From contig DDIS01000157.1 of the NCBI GenBank assembly GCA_002338615.1, positions 1 through 10,454 on the forward strand: DNA of 10,454 nucleotides. The letters are read 5' to 3'. This DNA is from Proteobacteria bacterium UBA1844 (GTDB taxonomy: Bacteria > Pseudomonadota > Gammaproteobacteria > Steroidobacterales > Woeseiaceae). Shown here piece after piece: positions 6,691-10,454 of this stretch (position 1 is its first letter; each line of letters starts with the position of its first letter). Under the pieces are notes generated by a model, which was not told where the DNA came from, searched no databases, and worked only from the letters and a program-made list of their open reading frames with translations. Both the position numbers and the translations under genes were made by a program.

Positions 6691-7691
6691 CACTGCTAAT
6701 CATCGGCTTTTCGGTTTTCAGTGCGGCAATCCTGTTGATTGCCTATGTCTTCTTTCTCAAGGACATGCAAAAAACAGTACTCGGCGTAGTTGCCTGCGCG
6801 ATTCTGCTCGGATCACTTTGCGGTCTTCAACTATTCCACCTCGAATTCCTTCAATCCGGTACTGACCTGTTTGATTCTCGACTTTATGCCGTGCTGCTAA
6901 TCGCGACGCCATCGGCCTTCTATTTCTTCAGCCGGGAAATTCTCCTCCCGAATTCCGGTCTTTCCGGGTTGCAGGCGCTCCATCTTCTGCCGCTGTTCCT
7001 TGGCTTTATCCTGCCCGTTACGTTTGTGGTACCGGTGGCCCTTGCTGTGGGTGCAGGATATTCCGTATGGTTTGCACGATTTGTTTTCGGCATGAGAAAA
7101 CACGTACGGCGTTATCGATTCGAAGTGTTCTTTTTTTCGTTCTTCGCGCTTCTCGCCCTGTTGGTGCTCGCTCTCGCATTTCTAAGATCACATATGCCGC
7201 CGGCTGTCTTCTACATCGCCTATGCCAACTTCACTGGTATTTCGCTGATACTGGTGACCCTGACCCTGGTTGCCTTTCCCGAATTGCTTCTTGATATTTC
7301 GGACGCTGCAAAACTTTCGTATGAGAAATCTACCCTCAACGAAGTCAACATTGATGCCAAACTGGCTCAACTTGAAACCGTAATGCGAGATGAAAAATTG
7401 TTCCAGAATGAGGAGCTCAATCTTGCGATGCTAGCCGAGGCGTTGATGCTTACAAGTCACCAGTTATCGGAGTTGATCAATCGTCAATTCGGCTACGGGT
7501 TTTCCAGATACGTACGTGAAATTCGTGTCGCGGAGGCCAGGAAATTGCTGCAGGATGATCGTCGATCCTCGGTGCTCGCTATCAGCATGATGACCGGCTT
7601 TCGATCGCAATCAAATTTCTATGCCGCATTTCGCGAAATTACCGGCGAAGCACCCGGGAACTACCGGAAAAAGCGACAACCCAACGCCTGA
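6678..7691 (+). CDS. Membrane-anchored AraC-family transcriptional regulator
   Basis: A 337-residue protein. Residues 1-205 are strongly hydrophobic, with about six or seven transmembrane helices (near 4-27, 34-56, 68-84, 98-118, 119-137, 148-170 and 176-204). The C-terminal 235-333 is an AraC/XylS DNA-binding domain with two helix-turn-helix units: LNLAMLAEALMLTSHQLSEL, then VLAISMMTGFRSQSNFYAAF, and the end motif G-E-A-P-x-x-Y-R. A cytoplasmic coil of about 30 residues links the halves. The GTG at 6678 sits inside the end of the VOC gene (13-nt overlap), with a GAGG 10 nt before it. The layout suggests a one-component system in which the membrane domain senses a signal and the tethered domain acts on DNA. 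The natural targets are probably the flanking genes; this is inference. Confidence 0.85.
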   Translation: MATITLLIIGFSVFSAAILLIAYVFFLKDMQKTVLGVVACAILLGSLCGLQLFHLEFLQSGTDLFDSRLYAVLLIATPSAFYFFSREILLPNSGLSGLQALHLLPLFLGFILPVTFVVPVALAVGAGYSVWFARFVFGMRKHVRRYRFEVFFFSFFALLALLVLALAFLRSHMPPAVFYIAYANFTGISLILVTLTLVAFPELLLDISDAAKLSYEKSTLNEVNIDAKLAQLETVMRDEKLFQNEELNLAMLAEALMLTSHQLSELINRQFGYGFSRYVREIRVAEARKLLQDDRRSSVLAISMMTGFRSQSNFYAAFREITGEAPGNYRKKRQPNA

Positions 7692-7718
7692 TATTACCGA
7701 ATGATCAATTCGGAATAT
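7691..7718 (+). terminator. Hairpin just after the AraC-type gene, possible terminator
   Basis: CCGAAT (7697-7702) and ATTCGG (7708-7713) form a perfect stem around GATCA. It extends by five A-T pairs (ATATT with AATAT) across one bulged A at 7696, giving 11 bp. It begins at the last base of the stop codon. No T run follows, so it could also be an mRNA-stabilising hairpin or a regulator site. Confidence 0.4.
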
Positions 7719-7810
7719 TCATAAGCCATTGAATAAACGGCCTTTTACCAATAAGTGTTCCTGAATGAGGAAACAGGAAGAGTGGCATGCTTCGGAGTTC
7801 TATTGTTCAT

Positions 7811-7836
7811 ACCGCGCCTTTCGAATCGGGCGCGGT
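7811..7836 (+). promoter_or_regulatory. GC-rich hairpin in the leader of the membrane protein gene
   Basis: ACCGCGCC (7811-7818) is exactly inverted as GGCGCGGT (7829-7836) around a 10-nt loop. It lies 14 nt before the ribosome binding site GGAGA at 7851-7855. It could govern translation of the gene at 7862 or act as an attenuator. The lack of a T run argues against a simple terminator. Confidence 0.4.
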
Positions 7837-7861
7837 TGAACCACAACAATGGAGATTTGCC

Positions 7862-8242
7862 ATGCTAAATTCTGTCAATTACATGATCTATATTTCGTTC
7901 AGTGTCTTTATTACCGTTTTTGTTTCTCGAACGCTGAGCAAGAATGGCCTGACCTTCCTGGTCGCCGGTTTTCGCGGTAACAGGGAGCTCGCCGCCTCGA
8001 CGAACCACCTGTTGGTCGTTGGCTTCTACCTCGTTAACCTGGGCTTCGTCTTGTTACGTATGCGCACCGGCGTAACAATCGACAGCTTCGAGCAGCTGAT
8101 AGTTTATCAGGCATCTGGTCTCGGGTTAGTCTTGCTGGTGCTGGGTCTGGCACATTTTTTCAATATGTATGTGATCAGCCGTATAAGCCGATCCAATCTT
8201 GATTTTCTTGACCGGATCAGCGAAAACGAGTCCGCAGCCTGA
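7862..8242 (+). CDS. Conserved small integral membrane protein of unknown function
   Basis: A 126-residue protein with three predicted transmembrane helices, near 6-23, 48-66 and 84-107, and a short charged C-terminal tail. The motifs STNHLLVVGFYLVNLGFV and LGLAHFFNMYVISRI resemble a conserved hypothetical family found in Proteobacteria and Actinobacteria; no function is known to me. ATG 7862 is preferred, with GGAGA 6 nt upstream and a start directly before the first helix. An in-frame ATG at 7787 would add 25 polar residues and span the GC-rich hairpin. The gene follows the AraC-type regulator in the same direction after 170 nt, with a hairpin between, so it may have its own promoter and be a target of that regulator. 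Confidence 0.75.
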   Translation: MLNSVNYMIYISFSVFITVFVSRTLSKNGLTFLVAGFRGNRELAASTNHLLVVGFYLVNLGFVLLRMRTGVTIDSFEQLIVYQASGLGLVLLVLGLAHFFNMYVISRISRSNLDFLDRISENESAA

Positions 8243-8321
8243 TGAGCCGTGCATGCGATGTCGGTACGTTATTCGTGTCGCAATGCCACTCCGACAGGGA
8301 CCAAACAGGACACCCGTGTTG

Positions 8322-8349
8322 CCAGCGTCGTTGCTAATAACAGCGCTGG
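8322..8349 (+). terminator. Imperfect hairpin downstream of the membrane protein gene
   Basis: CCAGCG (8322-8327) pairs with CGCTGG (8344-8349), and an inner GTT (8330-8332) pairs with AAC (8339-8341) across a 2x2 internal loop. No T run follows. It is the only structure seen between 8243 and 8393, which otherwise holds no recognisable gene. Confidence 0.25.
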
Positions 8350-8393
8350 TAGCGCCTTTCCGGGCCAGATCCCACCGGTCGCCTTGCGAATGA

Positions 8394-8685
8394 CGCATCG
8401 CCCGCGGCTCCGGCCGCTTGCAGCGGGAGCACCGCGAACAGGAATGGCTAATAACCACCCCAAAAGGCAGGTGACGTAATTAAGGGACCAGGAGGCCTGC
8501 GAAAAATTCGATGGGGCGGAGGTAGACGAGGAAAACGTGGAGGAGTGCGAGTTATTTATTTCTATCGGGCGAGAATGTCCTGTATATATTTTCTGACCAT
8601 CTATCTAAAGTCTGAAGTAAGAGACTTGAGCAAATCTGAAATTAGGATACTACGGCAATCACTTGAGCAATTTGCGAAGGGCTGA
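8394..8685 (+). pseudogene. RelE/HigB-like toxin remnant, frameshifted and lacking its N-terminus
   Basis: From 8467 to the TGA at 8683-8685, 72 codons read AGDVIKGPGGLRKIRW, then GKRGGVRVIYFY, then IYLKSEVRDLSKSEIRILRQ. This is the core of a RelE/HigB mRNA-interferase-type toxin, whose relatives commonly show AGDVIPGTGGLRK, GKRGG-RVIY and IYPKNE-DL. The frame is blocked upstream by two TAA codons at 8449-8454. The missing upstream part appears in another frame: before 8466 it reads EHREQEWLITTPK, which resembles the helix that precedes AGDVI in relatives. Removing one base in the CCCCAAAAGG run (about 8458-8467) joins the two as TTPK-AGDVI. A TGA at 8391-8393 blocks that frame before any clear start. 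Changes such as IYLKS for IYPKN also suggest decay. It overlaps the usual spacing of the antitoxin that follows. Confidence 0.7.
8676..8681 (+). promoter_or_regulatory. Ribosome binding site pointing to an ATA codon
   Basis: GAAGGG lies 5 nt before ATA at 8687-8689. Relatives of this antitoxin commonly begin Met-(Ala)-Lys-Arg at this place, just after the toxin stop. The site supports a start at 8687 rather than at the TTG at 8663, which has only an AGGA 14 nt away. Confidence 0.5.
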
Positions 8686-8686
8686 A

Positions 8687-8968
8687 ATAGCGAAGCGAAG
8701 CTTATTTGAAGAAATCAAAGAAGGCCTTGATGCAATTCGTGAAAATCCGCATGCGTTGCGGCCTCATACCTTGTTTCCTCCGGATATCAAGGGATTTCGG
8801 CGCAAGCTCCAACTGTCTCAATCAGAAATGGCGACGTATCTGGGTGTGAGCAAAAAAACGTTTCAAAATTGGGAACAAGGTGTACGCAATCCGACCGCGT
8901 CCGCACAGACACTGCTTCGTATTCTGGAAAAAGAACCGGCAGCGGTGATGCGCGCCCTGCGCGCGTAA
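8687..8968 (+). CDS. HigA-like XRE-family antitoxin, start codon apparently ATG to ATA
   Basis: The protein from 8687 has 93 residues. It begins (I/M)-AKRSLFEEIKEGLDAI, like known partners of RelE/HigB toxins (MKR-LF-E--EG--AL). It goes on to a cro/C1-type helix-turn-helix, with LSQSEMATYLGVSKKTFQNW as the helix pair and EQGVRNPTASAQTLLRILEK after it. Such antitoxins bind their toxin and repress the operon. The toxin stop (8683-8685) precedes it by one base, the normal spacing for this gene order. The first codon is ATA, a very poor start. In-frame TTG codons at 8663 and 8672 give the longer alternatives, up to 101 residues from 8663, but they lack a well-placed ribosome binding site. With the toxin broken, this is either a silent relic or a free-standing DNA-binding protein. 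Confidence 0.75.
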   Translation: MAKRSLFEEIKEGLDAIRENPHALRPHTLFPPDIKGFRRKLQLSQSEMATYLGVSKKTFQNWEQGVRNPTASAQTLLRILEKEPAAVMRALRA

Positions 8969-9016
8969 CAAACAAGGCGATAAACCGACGTAGTACCCAG
9001 AACGCGGAAAACCCGC

Positions 9017-10453
<1,437 letters not shown>

Positions 10454-10454
10454 C

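Noticed and set aside
8458..8467. Programmed -1 frameshift at C-CCA-AAA in the toxin
   Set aside because: A -1 slip from the upstream frame leads into a frame that stops quickly at TAA; joining the toxin segments needs a +1 shift, so a simple one-base mutation or read error fits better.
8249..8479. A 76-codon rightward open frame before the antitoxin
   Set aside because: Its peptide shows no family features, while the other two frames over the same stretch contain the toxin similarity.
8961..9016. Integron attC-like start (TAACAAACAAGGCG after the antitoxin)
   Set aside because: An attC site needs a matching GTTRRRY core and paired arms within about 60-140 nt; neither is present before gltD begins, and no cassette array is visible.

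Overview
The window looks like a chromosomal segment of a Gram-negative, probably marine gammaproteobacterium. The base composition is moderately GC-rich, gltD is of the gammaproteobacterial type, and positions 1-5183 carry the 'proteobacterial dedicated sortase system', a set known almost only from Proteobacteria, many of them marine. A finer placement cannot be supported from the sequence alone.

Region 1 (1-5183) is the sortase system, arranged as two divergent transcription units. Leftward: a VIT/von Willebrand A surface protein with a C-terminal sorting signal, overlapping the start of a class GN sortase that is cut by the window edge. Rightward: an OmpR-type response regulator (start GTG 2438) and, 13 nt later, a membrane histidine kinase whose periplasmic part resembles a CBM9-type carbohydrate-binding domain. 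The likely logic is that the kinase senses an envelope or extracellular ligand, the regulator acts in or near the 144-bp divergent intergenic region (which holds a nested inverted repeat), and the sortase processes its one neighbouring substrate. No OmpA-like PdsO gene lies on the kinase side.

Region 2 (5184-6194) holds a leftward DUF222/HNH endonuclease-like gene with an intact HNH core. It has lost roughly the first third of the usual protein, starts at best with TTG, and has coding-like sequence beyond its TAG stop. It is best read as a degraded gene.

Region 3 (6195-8242) has a good sigma70-type promoter, a small VOC/glyoxalase-like protein, an overlapping membrane-anchored AraC-type regulator, a hairpin, and a conserved small three-helix membrane protein with a GC-rich hairpin in its leader.

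Region 4 (8243-8968) is a decayed toxin-antitoxin locus. A RelE/HigB-like toxin can be read only by joining two frames (one extra base near 8461-8467) and lacks its N-terminus. It is followed by a HigA-like XRE antitoxin whose ribosome binding site points at an ATA codon, probably a mutated ATG.

Region 5 (9017-10426) is gltD, the small subunit of glutamate synthase, transcribed leftward; gltB would be expected just past the right edge. No tRNA, rRNA, CRISPR array or insertion sequence was seen.
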